Positions 1 through 9,532 of a DNA stretch of 36,127 bases are shown piece after piece. The stretch lies in the NCBI GenBank assembly GCA_001275005.1, contig JWZX01002262.1:1-36127 (forward strand), written 5' to 3'. The notes beneath the pieces were generated by a model. The model was not told the DNA's origin. It made no database searches and saw nothing but the letters and a program-made list of their open reading frames with translations. Origin of the DNA: Chrysochromulina tobinii (Eukaryota; Haptophyta; Prymnesiales; Chrysochromulinaceae). A program made the position numbers and the translations under genes. Every line of letters starts with the position of its first letter. Position 1 is the first letter of the stretch.

Positions 1-56
1 ACGCCGCCGCCGCCGCCGCCGCCGTCGCCGCCGCCGCCGCCACCGCCACCGCCGCC

Positions 57-88
<32 letters not shown>

Positions 89-89
89 T
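1..89. repeat. GCC/CCG trinucleotide microsatellite
   Basis: A nearly pure trinucleotide run that encodes the poly-Gly tail of the YJU2-like protein on the minus strand. A few interruptions (for example GTC at 24-26, giving Asp) break it. Its left end lies outside the window. Confidence 0.9.
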
Positions 90-860
90 GCTGCTGCTTG
101 CACCCATGGTGCCGAAGCAGCATGGTACCCGGGGAGCATCAATGCCTCCTTGTGCCCTCGACGTGGATGGCCACGGTCGCTCGTCGGCGTCGCCGTCGTC
201 ATCATCGCGCAGCCGCTTGACGCGCGCAGCTGCAAAGGCGCGCTGCGCCTCTAGCTCATCTTGACGCCCGAGCTCACTCTCGGCTGCGAGCGCTTTCTCC
301 TCGAGCGCCTTCTGCCGGCGATCGAGGACTTCGTCTATGCCCAGGGCCGCTGAGCGCGCGTTCTGCGTGCGGATCTCATCGAGCGCGTCGAGGATGTCCA
401 TCGCGCGCTTCGATTCCTCCGTCTTGTTCTCGAGCTTCTTCATCGCATCATACTGCTCCTGGTCAGCGCGCTCCGTGGCGATTTCCGCCTTCTGCTTCGC
501 CTCCTCCTTGTACAGCTCGTAGTTGGCCTTGGCGCCCGCCTCGACGACGTAGTCTGAGTTCTTTGGGTCCGTGCGCACGGTGAACTCGGCCGAGCAAGTG
601 ACGCACTTGAAGTAGAAGCGGATGATCTGGATGCCGAGGTACACGCCCTCGGGCCCGTCGACGTTTTCCTTGCGCGAGTTAAATTTCTTGCCCTTATACA
701 TGTACTCGCCGCACGTGAGGCAGCGCACGGACATGGGCAGCATCATGCGCACAACGAACCTCTCCTTGAGCTTCTGCTGCCGCTCGCGGTCGGGCCGCGG
801 GATCTTGGTGTGGTCAAAGTCGGGCGGAAAGTACTTGTTGATGACCTTCCGCTCGCCCAT
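1..860 (-). CDS. YJU2: YJU2/CCDC94-family splicing factor, 3' end cut by window edge
   Basis: Reading down from the ATG at 860 gives 286 residues without a stop, running off the left edge. The start (MGERKVINKYFPPDFD) is the YJU2 signature, followed by two CxxC pairs at C47/C50 (RCLTCGEY) and C86/C89 (KCVTCSAEF) that form the family's zinc-binding fold, the YKGKKFNSRKE stretch, and a long charged helix from about residue 110 to 220. Known family role: a Prp19-complex-associated factor that stabilises the spliceosome for the first transesterification in the nucleus. No intron is needed. The C-terminal tail is odd: a short Ser run and then an almost pure Gly tract of about 28 residues, coded by a GCC/CCG repeat and still open at the edge. 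The gene is divergent from the next one, with 192 bp between starts. Confidence 0.93.
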
Positions 861-1052
861 GTTGATCCGTGCGAGCGAGAGTGCGAGAGCGGGGTGGAGA
901 CGAGCCGCGTGAATGGGAATGCCTCGCGCACCACCGGTGCCGAGTGAAGACTAGTGTGTGAAGCTTTGTCGATTTGAATCTTTTCACGGCACAATTGAAT
1001 TGGCTCAGAAAGGTCGAGAAAGCGTTCCCCACACCTCCCTGCGCTGCCGCCC

Positions 1053-1767
1053 ATGCCACCGCCGCCGCCGCCAGCCTCAGTGCTTCAGCCTTCAGGCAAT
1101 ATCCCGCAGCTGCCAGCCCTTGCACCGTCGATGCAGCGTGTTGCCTCATCCTCGGCCATCGACGGAGCGCTCAAGCGTGCGCCGCCGACAGTGCACAGCT
1201 GGTCATCGTGCCCAGCCGCCGCCTTCAAGGTCCGATGCGGGCCAAACTACAAGGCGAACGGCAAGAAGGCGCCATCAGCAGGTGCGCTTTACGAGGTGAG
1301 CGCGGTTGACGTCTACCGGAGCCAAATGAAGCTCGCGCACGTAGGTCGGGTGACCGCGCTGCCAGAGGAGCCCGAGCCGCTGCCGCCCGAAGCAGGCCTG
1401 CCGACGCACGTGATCATCAATTTCATGGTGCCCAACTACGCTCCGGGTGGGCTGCTCGGCTCCAAGAAGACCAACGGCCCCGGATGGAACCTAGTGCTCT
1501 ACTGCCGTCCGTCGGAGACGCTGCGTGCCCTCTTTCGACGCGAGGGCAGCAGCATGCCGCCGCCGCCGTCGGTGGATCTGTTGCGACGGTACATGCATCC
1601 GTCGGAGGGTGTGCTGCTGCGAGGTACGCGCCTCAAATGCATCTTTGGAGTCGTCGACTTGGAAGGGCCTGCGTTTGGCATGGTGATGAAGCAGATGATC
1701 AAGAGCTACAACTTCAAGCCGTTCCTCTCGAAGACGGCGTCCTTTTGCTACTGGGAGCAGGTGCGCT

Positions 1768-1811
<44 letters not shown>

Positions 1812-2359
1812 AGCCGCCGCCGCCGCCGCCGCTCAAGCGCAACGCCTTCTGCATGACAACTCCCAGCCGTGTGCGTGTGCGAGCTCTGACACGTGCGTGC
1901 CGCGTTCTCACTGGTCCCGGCTGGCTCGCTGGCTGGCCGTTCCTTTGGGTGCAGGGCTACTTTGAGATCGATGTCGACATTCACACTTGGTCGAGTGCCA
2001 CGCTCTCCGCCTTCCACACGCTCGTCGAGAAGATTCCACTGATGCTGCTGCGAGGTGGAGTGGTCATCGAGGCCGACGGAGATGCCGAGATGCCCGAGCA
2101 GCTGCTCGCGTGTGTCGTGCTGGCGCGAATCGACCCCAAACGAGCGCCCCCCTTTCCGCCCGAGCTCGTAAGCTACCTGGCCGATGACGCTAACCAGCGG
2201 GACCCTTTGCCACGCGCCAGTCGCGTGCGGGCGGGCCAGGCAGGCGACCTCATCGCTTCGGATCCCGCCAGCGACATTTGCAGCGCTACCCCTCCGGTCT
2301 CGGACGCCGAGGACGCCGACGACCTGCCCCCGTCGCGCTCTGCGATACCCACGAGCTAA
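1053..2359 (+). CDS. Stand-alone EDR2-type DUF1336 domain protein, two exons
   Basis: Exon 1 is 1053-1760 and exon 2 is 1955-2359, giving 370 residues. The intron 1761-1954 (gtgcgc...gtgcag, phase 0) joins ...SFCYWEQ to GYFEIDVDIHTWS. The domain resembles the C-terminal region of plant ENHANCED DISEASE RESISTANCE 2 (DUF1336): AAFKVRCGPNY near residue 50, VIINFMVPNY and GPGWNLVLYC mid-way, and the YFEIDVDIH block after the splice. In plants this domain follows PH and START lipid-binding domains; here neither is present, only a short Pro/Ala leader. The tail of about 60 residues is acidic and Ser-rich. Exact function is unknown; a membrane or lipid role is inference from the plant proteins. An in-frame read through the intron gives a poly-Arg stretch and a stop at 1856, so splicing is required. 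Confidence 0.85.
1761..1954 (+). other. Intron carrying a CCG microsatellite
   Basis: This is the intron of the DUF1336 gene. Its first third (about 1768-1833) is an almost uninterrupted CCG run, with a few AGC units. The donor is gtgcgc and the acceptor gtgcag. Splicing restores the FEIDVDIH block in frame. Confidence 0.8.
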
Positions 2360-2887
2360 CGCACTGTGGCGTTTGGGCTGCATGCCTATAAATTGCTTAG
2401 GATCTACTGTACACGCGCGCACCACAGTTTCAAGATGGGCGGTAGTCTCTCGCGATACGTGATCGGCGCGGCGCCCCGGCATGCGCGGCCGCGGGGCGCG
2501 GGCCGAGGCCGCCGGCCCCGATCGCGTGGTTTCTGGTTACAGGGTAGAAATTAGATCGTGGTGTGTGTATGAGCTCTGTTCACTGTTAGTCAATCCTTAC
2601 TGTTTCGACTTTCGTTATATACCCTGGTTTATACATCTAGTAAAAAAGTCGGAACGTGACCCGTTATATCGGACTCGATATCGGACACGGTCGGGTGTCT
2701 CGTGGGCTGCAGCTGCGTGGAGCTGTACACCCGCGACCGAGCAGCCGTACGGTACGCTGTGGAGAACACTCCGCTCTGCGCACTGCGGGCCAGACCGCCA
2801 CAACTGCTCAACTGGACCTCAAGGGAAGCTCTTCTCTAGACTGACTTCGCGGACACGTTGCGGTCTGCCCGGCTGCATCGCGTCGAC
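2360..2887. other. Intergenic spacer between two convergent 3' ends
   Basis: The spacer lies between the DUF1336 stop and the NIPA-like stop, so it holds two 3' untranslated regions. It is less GC-rich than the flanks, with TTATATACC near 2613 and a short near-palindromic patch around 2665-2690. The last 40 bases continue the 66-bp repeat of the NIPA gene past its stop. I see no RNA gene or conserved ORF. Confidence 0.6.
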
Positions 2888-3040
2888 CTAGCTGGTATCA
2901 TCGCGCGAAACGACACGGATCCGTCGCGGTCTGCCCGGCTGCACCGCGTCGACCTCGCTGGTATCCTCGCGCGAAAGGACACGGACCCGTCGCGGTCTGC
3001 CCGGCTGAATCGCGTCGACCTCGCTGGTATCCTCAAGATG
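2850..3040 (-). repeat. 66-bp tandem repeat at the 3' end of the NIPA-like gene
   Basis: The block CGGTCTGCCCGGCTG recurs at 2861, 2927 and 2993, an exact 66-bp period. Read on the minus strand it encodes a 22-residue unit containing EDTSEVDAVQPGRPRR. The copy furthest downstream is interrupted by the gene's stop codon (plus-strand CTA at 2888-2890). Confidence 0.9.
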
Positions 3041-4468
3041 ATGAACACGTAATGTCCGCGTGATGGCCGGATAGATGGCTGCGCTTTTGAGCGGAAAGGC
3101 GAGCCCAGAAAACGGCACAAGCTTCGACTTGCGCAGCCCCGCTTTAGCAGGAGGAAATGAAGTGCCTTGGTCGCGGGAAGCATCGATTACGTCGCCAGTG
3201 CCGGCGCCAGAAGCTCGACGCTCGACGCTGCTCGCGCCGCGGCCCTCATCGGACGCGCCAACAGCCTCAATGCGGCCCACGTAGAGCAGTGCCACCCCTA
3301 GCATGGTCACGACGACAGAGAGGACGAAGAGGCCAACGCGGAGCACACAGAACCCTTGGAGCTCCTGGAAGAACACGGCACCACCGACGATCGAGCAGAT
3401 CGTAAACAGGGAGGCGAAGGTAGGGACCATCAGCTGTGCCTCGACGTATCGCAACCCCTTGAAGAGGCATACGAGCTGCCCCACCCCGCTGCAGATCACG
3501 CCCAGCACGATGGCCCACGAGACCGGCCTCAGATACACTGGGTCGCCGCGACCGAGGGCGGTTGCCAGCAGTGTGAACTGCTTCATCAGGAGTGGCGTCC
3601 AGCCCCCCACCACCGAAGCTGTCAGTGGGTACAAGACGGTGACCAGGCGCTGCTCGGCAAGCGAAAGGTAGTCGAGCGGCGATACCATTGGCTTCACAGC
3701 GGCCGGCGACGCCTCGCTGCCAGCGCCTAGCGAATCCGGCGCGACCTTTGCGCTGATGCCTGGCGGGCTTGGGGGCGGTGAAGGCACCGGCACCGGCACC
3801 ATCGCCTCGCGCTCGCGTGCGCGGAGCTTCGCGAAGGCTCGATTGATCTTGTTGTCGTAATACCAGAGCAGCGCAACCAGGCTGAGCGTCAAGCTACCGG
3901 CACCCGCTGCGTACGCGCGCATGATATCAGTCGACCACCGATTTTCTATCTCTTGGGCATTCCAGTCGACGGTCACCTTGGGGCCAAAGCTGACTATCAT
4001 CCCGACGCCGCCGATGATGACAACAATCGCCACGGGCGTCAGATGCCCGATGGGCTCATTATTCAGCCACCACCCGAAGATCATGTTTGCAAGCAGGGCG
4101 ACGGAGCCTGCGGGCTGCACCACCGACTGCGGTGCAAAGTTGAGAGCGACTGCGTCGCCAGCCTGCGACGTCAAGAAGAGGATCAGACCACCCACCCAGA
4201 GCGGGATGAAATACATTGGCCGCTGCTTGAGAAGAGGCCTCCTTCGCTCGCGGGTGAGCGCCAGTTTCTGCACGTTGGCTCCGAAGTTGGTCGAGGCCGA
4301 GGAGACCACGGAGATGATAATGCCGATGTAAAAGAGGCCGCCTACCTGGGTCTCATAGAGGCTATCTAGACAGAATTCTTCTGCCGCCATGGTGGCATTG
4401 GTGGAATCAGCCAAGTCTGACACGGTGGCGTTGGCCACTATGATGGTGCCCATCATGGTTGCGTTCAT
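2888..4468 (-). CDS. NIPA-like magnesium transporter
   Basis: A single-exon protein of 526 residues in the NIPA family (drug/metabolite-transporter fold). Family members carry Mg2+ across plasma or endosomal membranes. Visible features: three NAT sequons in a 30-residue outer N-terminus; hydrophobic segments near residues 43-60, 84-102, 120-135, 142-162 and 185-203; then, after a Pro-rich cytosolic loop (about 210-265), near 275-300, 313-335, 345-367 and 375-398. The family-typical patches FGANVQKLAL, AVALNFAPQSVVQPAG and EPIGHLTP are clear; the long central loop and the C-terminal tail are additions. The tail ends in tandem 22-residue EDTSEVDAVQPGRPRR units cut by the stop. The first ATG of the open frame was used as start. 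Confidence 0.9.
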   Translation of the reverse strand: MNATMMGTIIVANATVSDLADSTNATMAAEEFCLDSLYETQVGGLFYIGIIISVVSSASTNFGANVQKLALTRERRRPLLKQRPMYFIPLWVGGLILFLTSQAGDAVALNFAPQSVVQPAGSVALLANMIFGWWLNNEPIGHLTPVAIVVIIGGVGMIVSFGPKVTVDWNAQEIENRWSTDIMRAYAAGAGSLTLSLVALLWYYDNKINRAFAKLRAREREAMVPVPVPSPPPSPPGISAKVAPDSLGAGSEASPAAVKPMVSPLDYLSLAEQRLVTVLYPLTASVVGGWTPLLMKQFTLLATALGRGDPVYLRPVSWAIVLGVICSGVGQLVCLFKGLRYVEAQLMVPTFASLFTICSIVGGAVFFQELQGFCVLRVGLFVLSVVVTMLGVALLYVGRIEAVGASDEGRGASSVERRASGAGTGDVIDASRDQGTSFPPAKAGLRKSKLVPFSGLAFPLKSAAIYPAITRTLRVHHLEDTSEVDAIQPGRPRRVRVLSREDTSEVDAVQPGRPRRIRVVSRDDTS

Positions 4469-4799
4469 TGTGATGGGAACGTCTTCTGGTACACAAAACA
4501 GGTGTCCTCGCGGCCGGCGGCGATTCCGTTTGTGGCTGGTTCAACTGGGTGTGGAGATGTCTACTAGCAATCGATGTCATCAGGAAAAATTCGTCATTGC
4601 ATAACACACGAGTTTAAGAAAATCTGGCCCTTTATGATCGTTTGCTGAACGCGTCTGAAAAACGTGGGTTGCGTTTGGGAAGCTACCGGTATCCATATAT
4701 ATTGACACGTCAGGCCCCCTCACGATTTTCGTGATCCCCCGCCCGAGTCGAGCCTAGCCCAACCCGCCGTTTTCGAACAAGCTGTCCTCTGCGCTTGCG
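4469..4799. promoter_or_regulatory. Divergent promoter spacer with a TATA-like stretch
   Basis: The spacer separates the start codons of the NIPA-like gene (minus) and the SAM/TM gene (plus). CATATATATTG at about 4694-4704 is a TATA-like stretch roughly 100 bp before the plus-strand ATG. Core promoter use is inference; nothing else stands out. Confidence 0.35.
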
Positions 4800-5441
4800 A
4801 TGCCAGTCGAGCTGGTAGCTACAGCTCGTGCGTTGCGGATCTCAAAGGAAGAGTTTGAGAAAGAGAAGCTTTTGGCCCGGCAGCACAACATGACGATCTA
4901 TGATAGAAAGGAGGCTTTTGGAGCCGTGAACTGGACACCATGGCGCGAGATCAACTTACTGATCATGATGCTCTCATTCATCGTGATCATTTGCGTTGGA
5001 GCATGTATCTCTCGTTGGCTTGAGAGGCGCCAGGATCGCTTGCGAGGCGCAAGATCAACGCGACTCTCCACAAATGACGACGACGAAGAAGGACCTGCTT
5101 CTGATGCCCCCGGCCTGAAGCCCGTCGCCGAAGCGGGCTCGGAGTCGCGCGAAACGCCCTCGGAGCCGCGCGCAGCTGGCATGGAAAACGTGCGGCGGGA
5201 GCTGGAGAAGCTGCGGCTCGGTCAGTATGCGGAAGCCTTCGAAAGAGAAGGCTACGACTACTGGCTTGAGATCCTAAAACTGCCGAAGAAACGCTTCGTC
5301 CGTCTTGTCTTCAAGACGAGTATGACGGCCAACCACGCCGATCGGCTGTATGAACAGCTCGCAATCCAGCGCAAGGCCATGGGCATTCGGGGAGAAAGGG
5401 ACCCAGATGGTGACGACCTGGAATCATGCGTCATCCTATGA
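4800..5441 (+). CDS. Single-pass membrane protein with SAM domain and CaaX-like C-terminus
   Basis: A 213-residue single-exon protein. A charged N-terminus (1-48) is followed by one hydrophobic helix at about 51-71 (INLLIMMLSFIVIICVGACI), a basic patch (RWLERRQDRLRGARS), an acidic and Ser-rich linker, and a SAM (sterile alpha motif) domain at about 133-188. SAM features are LEKLRLGQYAEAFEREGYD and the closing helix ADRLYEQLAIQ. SAM domains oligomerise or bind other SAM domains. The last four residues, CVIL, fit a CaaX prenylation box with Leu at the end, usually read by geranylgeranyltransferase I; prenylation is inference. With a TM helix near the N-terminus and lipid at the C-terminus, the SAM domain would be held at the membrane at both ends. 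I do not recognise an orthologue. Confidence 0.8.
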   Translation: MPVELVATARALRISKEEFEKEKLLARQHNMTIYDRKEAFGAVNWTPWREINLLIMMLSFIVIICVGACISRWLERRQDRLRGARSTRLSTNDDDEEGPASDAPGLKPVAEAGSESRETPSEPRAAGMENVRRELEKLRLGQYAEAFEREGYDYWLEILKLPKKRFVRLVFKTSMTANHADRLYEQLAIQRKAMGIRGERDPDGDDLESCVIL

Positions 5442-6054
5442 GCGGCTGCAACGGTCGACGGATGACCCTCAGAAGACTCGTTCTCACTGGAGGATGGGTG
5501 TGTACTACTGCCTCCCGACTGTGCTAGTGCGATGCTCGCCGCTCGCGTGCAAACGTAAACAGAAACCCCGCGGTCGGGGCGAGCGGTCTCAGGTGTAGAC
5601 AAAACGCGGACAGTATGACGTCTTCATCAGTGGCACCATGGCTTCATATCGCACATGGACCCTTTTCGCTTTTGTCGGCGGACGGGCGCCGGCGCCTCGC
5701 CAGTTGAACTGCGCCGTTATTTCATATTTGAAGCTTAAAGATTTACGATTCCTTTGTTAAATTTTGTGTGAACCAAGGAGGTGTGCACTGAGTGTGCAGG
5801 AATCACAATCAGCGACCTGCGACCATGGCGCAAAATTCCATGGCGCTACAGTACTTGGCGGTGTGTGCGGTGTCCCGGACTCCAATGAAGTGCTAAGGTG
5901 AAAGGTCCTCCGTCAAAAAGAGAACGAAACTCTCTCGCCATAAAGACACAAAATTGCCCTCGATCAGGCACGAACTTTTCGACTCCCCCGCATCGGCTCA
6001 CACGAGCCGTTTCACACCGCGGAAAAGAGTGCTGGGACGGCTTGAACACACAAG
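5442..6054. other. Intergenic spacer, 3' UTR and upstream region
   Basis: This holds the 3' region of the SAM/TM gene and the upstream region of the coiled-coil gene. The middle (about 5715-5770) is clearly AT-richer than the surroundings. Short open frames here have no protein-like character. I see no RNA gene. Confidence 0.5.
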
Positions 6055-8713
6055 ATGCCGTCGACCGACGTGATGCCGCTCGTCCCATCACAGGCACAGA
6101 AGCAACAGCACAAAGCTTTTCAAATTCAGATCCACGATCTCGAGGATCAGAATGCCGCCCTCGAGGCGCGCGCCGCTGCGGCGGAGCTCAGGGTCACCGA
6201 GCTCGAGGTCCAGCGGGACGAGATGGAACGGGAGTATCAGATGAAGTCCGAGGCGGCGTACAAGGAGCGCGCGGCGCGCGAGGCGCAACTGAAGGAGGCG
6301 GCTGCACAGAACGACATTGAATGGCAGCACATGATGGAGAAGGAGCAACGCGAACGGGCGGTCATCGAGGAGATGCGAAGCTCGCTGGCAGTGCGTGTGG
6401 AGGAACTGAAGGCGTCGACTTCGAAGCTGCAGGAGCAGTACGAGGCCGAGGCGAGTCAGCGCATACTGCTGCTCGACAAGCTCAGCGAGACTGAATCGAA
6501 GCTGGCGACGGCACTCGCGGACAAGCGCGGGCTCGAGAACATCTCGGAACGGAGCGAAAGGCAGTGGAAAGAGATGCTCGACGTGCAAGTGCAGGGACTC
6601 ACGCACGAGCGCTCGGCCCTCGAGGCGCGCCTCGAGGCGACCGAGAGCAAGCTGGCGAAGGCTGTCGAGCAACGAGACGCAGAGGCCGCGAGCGTCATCT
6701 CGTTGCGCGAGCGGCTGGCGGCGGCGCAGGCCGAAGGCGTGTCGCTCCACGATCGACTACGGCAGGCCGAGGCGCTCTTGTTGGAAGCACGTGAGGCGGC
6801 GGCCTCGGAGCGCGCCAAGTTGGACGAGAAGCTAGCCGCGGCCGTCGCGGCGCGTGAGGACGCCGACAAGCGGCGCGAGGCCGCTCTCACCGAGCTGGTG
6901 ACGCTCCAAGCGCAGGTCGTCAGCCTCAGCTCCGACCGGTCGAGTGCGCTCGCGGCGCAGGTGAGTCTCGTCAATGAGTCTCGTCGATGAGCCTCTGATC
7001 GAATGCGATTGCTTCTGATGGCCTCCGACCGGTCGCGCGCGCTCGAGACGCGCAGGTGCAGCTTGAGGCGCGCGTGCGCGAGGAGACGACGGCGGCAGCG
7101 CAGCGGCTCACGGCGGCCGTCGCGCACGAGCAGGCGCATACGGAGGAAGCGCGGCGGCTGCGCGAGCACGCGGTCGAGCAGGCGAATAGCTTGCGGCTCG
7201 AGCTGCAGCAGGCGTTACAGAAGCTCGCGGCCGCCGATCATGCCTCCTCCGAGCGGCTGCAGCGGCTGCAGGTGGATGTGGCGAGCCTTGAGGCTCGGCG
7301 CACGACGCTCGAATCCCAGCTGGACAAGGTGACATCCGAGCGTGCCACCGCCCTCGACGAGAAGCGCGTGCTGGAGGGCCACCTTGCGACCGCCACAGCC
7401 GACAAGCGTGCTTTGGAAGAGCTTGTGAGGCGGATGGAAGCGTTCAGCACGGCGCAGCTCGAGGGAGCTAAGGAGGTGCAGCAGTCGCTGCGGACGAGGC
7501 TGGAGGCCGCGGCCGCGGAGCGCCTGGCGCTGCTTCAGCAGCAGGAAGCCGCCGCCACCGGCTGGCGTCGCGCACAGGAGCATCTGGCGGCCGTCACCGC
7601 GGAGAAGCGCGCCGCTGACGCGATGTGCGCAAAGCTCGAGGAGCTTGTCACCATGTGGCAGGCGCGCTGCGAACGCATGGAGGTGGCCGCTCGCAAGGCA
7701 GAGGCGTGGGGCCGACTCGATCACCGCCACAGGGACGAGATGGCCACGGTGGTCTCGGGCCCACTGCCCACGGCGGCGCGTTCGGCGCCTGCTAGTCCCC
7801 CTCCTATGTTTTGGGCGAGCACACCACTACCACCGCCGAGCGTGTTGCGTTCGCCCGTGCCGGACGCGCTCGCCCGCGCGGTCCACTTGCGTGTGGCAGG
7901 CACCGCCTCGCCGTCACTGGCTGGTGGCTCGCGCGCGCCGAGCACGATCGACGATCGAGATCGAGATCGAGATCGATCGACGATCGACGATCGCGAGCGC
8001 CATGCATTGGCGGAGGCGGTGGCAGCGGAGCGGGTGCGCCCACAGGAGTTCGTGGAGCTCTGATGAGTTCTGATGAGCCCTGATGAGCCCTAATGACCAC
8101 TGATTGCCTCCACCATCAGGTGCGCCAGCAGGAGTTCGTGGAGCACACGCTGACGCAGCAGCAGACGGCCGCGTGCGCCCACCAACGCCAACTCGCCGAG
8201 CAGCTGAACCGAATCGATGCGCAGCGGGCAGTGCACGAGTGCGCACTTGCCGAGCAGACCGATCAGATTCTGCAACGAGAGAGGGCCGCCTTGATGACTG
8301 GAGCCGCTGGTGCGTTGGCGGCGGCGGCAGCGCAGCGAGAAGCGGACGCGGCCGAAGCATCGGTCCGGACGGCCGCCAGAGCGGCCCTTGCCAGTATGGA
8401 CCTGAACAATGTGCTGAAGATCGTCTCGCAAGCAGAGGCGGATGCGGAGGCTGCGGCCTGGGCGGGCACACCGAGCACGGTGTCTGCCGCACCTCAGCCC
8501 GCGGCGCCTCTTCAGACCGCGATTCCAGGGTGGGGTTCGTCACTTAGGCCGACAGAGGCCGCGCCACCGCCTGAAGCTTCTCGGGCTGTGGAAGCATCCC
8601 GAGCTGCATCCGCTTCCGCTGACGTGGCCACGTTGCTCGAGAGGCAGCAGCTCTTGCGTGAAGCGAGCAGCACTGCGCTCCAGGCGAGCACGTCCTGTGG
8701 CCAAGTACCATAA
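6055..8713 (+). CDS. Long coiled-coil protein, three exons
   Basis: Exons 6055-6960, 7056-8033 and 8120-8713 join in phase 0 to give 825 residues. Intron 1 (6961-7055, gtgagt...gcgcag) and intron 2 (8034-8119, gtgcgc...atcag) each remove in-frame stops. Residues 1-540 are almost continuous heptad-type helix rich in Glu, Ala, Leu, Arg and Gln (LEDQNAALEARAAAAELRV; LEARLEATESKLAKAVEQRD). A Ser/Pro-rich segment follows (about 550-620), containing a repetitive TIDDRDRDRDR patch, then more helix and an Ala-rich C-terminus. It looks like a structural or centrosome/cytoskeleton-type coiled coil, but no family signature is visible, so the function is unassigned. Both introns have boundaries that are duplicated copies of neighbouring exon sequence. 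Confidence 0.78.
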
Positions 8714-9532
8714 TCTATGATTAGATACGGTCAATCGAATGATAGTGCTGGGAAGGAGCGGCGCGAGCCGGTTCAAACGGAAACTCAGAAGCGGACAGAC
8801 GAGATCAAGAAAAGCCGGTATCAGCGAGAATAGTCCTTAGTCGACGGTGGCGAGTCACGGAGTCAGACGTGATTGAGAAAGCGTAATACATAATATTGCG
8901 TCTTAACGGTGAACGAACGGAGACCAAAATGCAAAAATCATGTTATACAGACCGGCGCGCGCACTATAGGTCACAGCGCGCACTCAGCGCCGACGCCCGA
9001 TGCTGCATAGGGATATATAAACGCGCGCCCTGCCGCACAAGAGCGGAGGCGCGGGCAGCAGCAGCACGCGAGAGCAGCATGCGAGTTCATAGGTGTGACG
9101 ACGTGTGATATGGGGGTCCGCCTAGTCCGCGTGCCGGTGAGTGCCACCCCTAGTGAGGGGCGCAAGCTCTCGAAGCACGCAGACTCATGGCGCAACAAGG
9201 TTTGCGATCGCTCAACCGTTGCGATCGCCCAAGGAAGTGTGAGGAAAAGGAGAAGACGCCGGTAGCGAGCTCCGCTTCCGGGTGCCATCAAGATTCGTCA
9301 ATATTCGTCCAATCGTCAACAAGGCGGCGCTGGGCCGGGCAAAGGGGTTGTGGGGCGCTTCTGTCGAAAACAGAGGTCCCCGTCAAACATGGGAGCGAGG
9401 GGCCGTGGCGGCGGCGGGATACGCGTCCGTCAATTGAATGGGAGCGAGGGGCCGAGGCGGCGGCGAGAATCTCGGCGAGAATCTCGACGGGAAACTCGTC
9501 GGTCGGTGGACCCCTTCCCGCCAAAAAGGGGA
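8714..9532. other. 819-bp spacer with a TATA-like site and a hairpin but no clear gene
   Basis: The open frames here are short and unlike real proteins. Two structures are visible. GGATATATAAACG at 9010-9022 resembles a strong TATA box on the plus strand. About 110-170 bp downstream, GCGTGC (9129-9134) pairs with GCACGC (9175-9180) and encloses a perfect hairpin, CCCCT-AGTG-AGGGG (9147-9160). An unidentified transcript is possible. Near the right end, a segment starting ATGGGAGCGAGGGGCCG repeats at 9389 and 9438. Confidence 0.45.
9389..9470. repeat. Short direct repeat, period about 49 bp
   Basis: ATGGGAGCGAGGGGCCG plus a GGCGGCGGCG tail occurs at 9389 and again at 9438 with one mismatch in the first 29 bases. 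It lies just beyond the 3' end of the minus-strand low-complexity gene. Confidence 0.7.

Noticed and set aside
1748-2482. A 244-residue minus-strand frame over the DUF1336 gene
   Set aside because: It crosses a clear intron and exon of the plus gene and ends in poly-Arg from the CCG run.
8034-8119. Possible box C/D snoRNA in intron 2 of the coiled-coil gene (TGATGA and CTGA motifs)
   Set aside because: The motifs are tandem copies of CTGATGAGCC in the centre rather than a single C box near one end and D box near the other, and there is no terminal stem.
8740-8800. Possible tRNA B-box (GGTTCAAAC)
   Set aside because: No matching A-box, acceptor stem or anticodon arm could be drawn around it.
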